Source of the DNA: Gemmatimonadota bacterium
GTDB taxonomy: Bacteria; Gemmatimonadota; Gemmatimonadetes; Gemmatimonadales; GWC2-71-9
Reading direction: 5' to 3'
Length of the DNA stretch: 5,366 nucleotides
Assembly (NCBI GenBank): GCA_016180765.1
Contig: JACPAP010000081.1
Location: 1 to 5,366 of the forward strand
The position numbers were made by a program, and so were the translations under genes. Shown here piece after piece: positions 4,804-5,366 of the stretch. Below the pieces are notes generated by a model. The model worked only from the letters and a program-made list of their open reading frames with translations. It ran no database searches and was not told the origin of the DNA. The stretch's first letter is position 1; the number at the start of each line of letters is the position of its first letter.

Positions 4804-5366
4804 CGCCCGGCGCGCGGCCTGGCAACTGCTGCGCGCCGTCGGTGCGGGCCGGCTGTTCGAGGCCGCCCGCGATCAGGTGCTGTCCGGATTGAACCAGCGG
4901 GACCGGCGCCTGGCGCAGGAAATCGCGGCCGGCGTGCTGCGGCGCCGGCGCACCCTGGATCGCGAGCTCAAAGGCGTGCTCCGCGGACGCTGGCGCACCA
5001 CGGACCCCGAGCTTCGAGATCTGTTGCGCATCGGCACCTATCAACTGCGGCACCTGACGCGGGTCCCGCCGTACGCCGCGGTGCAGAGCACCGTGGAAGC
5101 GGCCAAGCCCCTGGGAGGGAAGCGCGCGGCCTTCGTGAACGCGGTGCTGCGGCGGGTGGCAGAAGGCAGCCGCGGCGGACTGGGCGGGACTGCGTCTCGT
5201 CGCGCGCTGCAGTTCGCGCGCGCCGCAGACGAACAGGATTTCATGGCGCGCGCTTCACTGACGCGCGCTCTGAGACGCAGTCCCGCCCAGTCCGCCGCGT
5301 CCGTGCTGGCAGAGCGCTACTCGCATCGCGAATGGCTGGTCAAGCGTTGGGTGGCGCGCTACGGCG
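4796..5366 (+). CDS. rsmB: 16S rRNA (cytosine967-C5)-methyltransferase RsmB, 5' part, carrying a palindromic insert
   Basis: The open frame runs to the window edge, 190 codons. It shows the NusB-like RNA-binding domain of RsmB: ARRAAWQLLRAV, RDRRLAQEIAAGVLRRRRTLD, ELRDLLRIGTYQL, VPPYAAVQSTVEAAK, and KRAAFVNAVLRRVAEG (about 107-124). It then reaches LAERYSHREWLVKRWVARYG, which starts the methyltransferase half. The SAM site and catalytic cysteines lie beyond the edge. The TTG at 4796 is chosen because TDARRAAWQLLRA is the expected N-terminus; it overlaps the thiG stop and lacks a clear ribosome site. The linker between LRR and YSH is 54 residues, against 18 in E. coli by my recollection of that sequence. 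Residues 126-168 are encoded by a perfect-armed palindrome. YSHREWL has Arg where most family members have Pro. Confidence 0.93.
   Translation, partial: MTDARRAAWQLLRAVGAGRLFEAARDQVLSGLNQRDRRLAQEIAAGVLRRRRTLDRELKGVLRGRWRTTDPELRDLLRIGTYQLRHLTRVPPYAAVQSTVEAAKPLGGKRAAFVNAVLRRVAEGSRGGLGGTASRRALQFARAADEQDFMARASLTRALRRSPAQSAASVLAERYSHREWLVKRWVARYG
5171..5299 (+). repeat. 129-base palindromic element inside rsmB, in frame
   Basis: The arm at 5171-5198 is the exact reverse complement of 5272-5299, 28 of 28 bases. The complementarity continues with small mismatches through 5199-5224 against 5245-5271, including a perfect 9-base inner pair (GCGCGCGCC at 5216-5224 with GGCGCGCGC at 5245-5253). This leaves a 20-base loop at 5225-5244. 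The element starts on the first base of codon 126 and ends on the third base of codon 168 of rsmB, so it adds exactly 43 codons (RGGLGGTASRR to AQSAA). In the reverse orientation at the same phase it would hit TGA after 14 codons. Size, symmetry and in-frame placement at a domain linker resemble Rickettsia palindromic elements in concept. No relation by sequence is claimed. A non-autonomous mobile element (MITE or REP type) is the other reading. Confidence 0.85.

Noticed and set aside
5041..5244. Minus-strand open frame starting in the loop of the palindrome
   Set aside because: It is a composition shadow of rsmB with no recognisable domain, although its ATG lies in the hairpin loop.
5171..5299. 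Palindrome as a Rho-independent terminator
   Set aside because: It lies inside an open coding frame that continues into conserved RsmB sequence, has no U-run, and is far longer than a terminator stem.

Overview
The window is a GC-rich stretch of a bacterial chromosome. It holds one dense operon read entirely on the + strand, and no stretch above 60 bases lacks a gene. GTG or TTG starts, 4-base GTGA stop/start overlaps and the order tgt-yajC-def-fmt-(thiamine genes)-rsmB point to a free-living, GC-rich Gram-negative-type lineage. Something near Gemmatimonadota is my low-confidence guess; the sequence alone does not settle the phylum.

Layout: (1) 1-209, the 3' end of a YgiT/MqsA-type zinc-finger antitoxin gene. 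(2) 231-1364, tgt (tRNA-guanine transglycosylase). (3) 1361-1702, yajC (Sec translocon accessory protein). (4) 1699-2109, a def-like gene (peptide deformylase) whose catalytic middle is missing in frame. (5) 2111-3043, fmt (Met-tRNAi formyltransferase). (6) 3040-3702, a ThiE/TenI-family gene that looks more like the TenI tautomerase type. (7) 3718-3954, thiS. (8) 4006-4803, thiG. (9) 4796-5366+, the 5' part of rsmB (16S rRNA m5C967 methyltransferase), cut by the window edge. No RNA gene, CRISPR array, insertion sequence with transposase, riboswitch or clear promoter or terminator was seen.

The genes serve translation and protein export (tRNA queuosine modification, YajC, N-terminal formylation and deformylation, rRNA methylation), with a three-gene block for the thiazole half of thiamine set between fmt and rsmB. 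ThiS carries the sulfur, ThiG builds the thiazole ring, and the TenI/ThiE protein acts next, either aromatising the thiazole or coupling it to the pyrimidine.

Two things stand out. First, the rsmB reading frame contains a 129-base palindrome (5171-5299) with perfect 28-base arms. It covers exactly 43 codons at the linker between the RNA-binding and methyltransferase domains, and it resembles in concept the Rickettsia palindromic elements that insert in frame into genes. Second, the def gene has lost about 50 codons, including the EGCLS cysteine motif and the HExDH metal-binding motif, while staying in frame and keeping both flanks. Smaller points are a eukaryote-like residue in the TGT base pocket, missing ThiE active-site residues in the ThiE/TenI protein, a period-8 repeat at the start of that gene, and a strong hairpin just before fmt.
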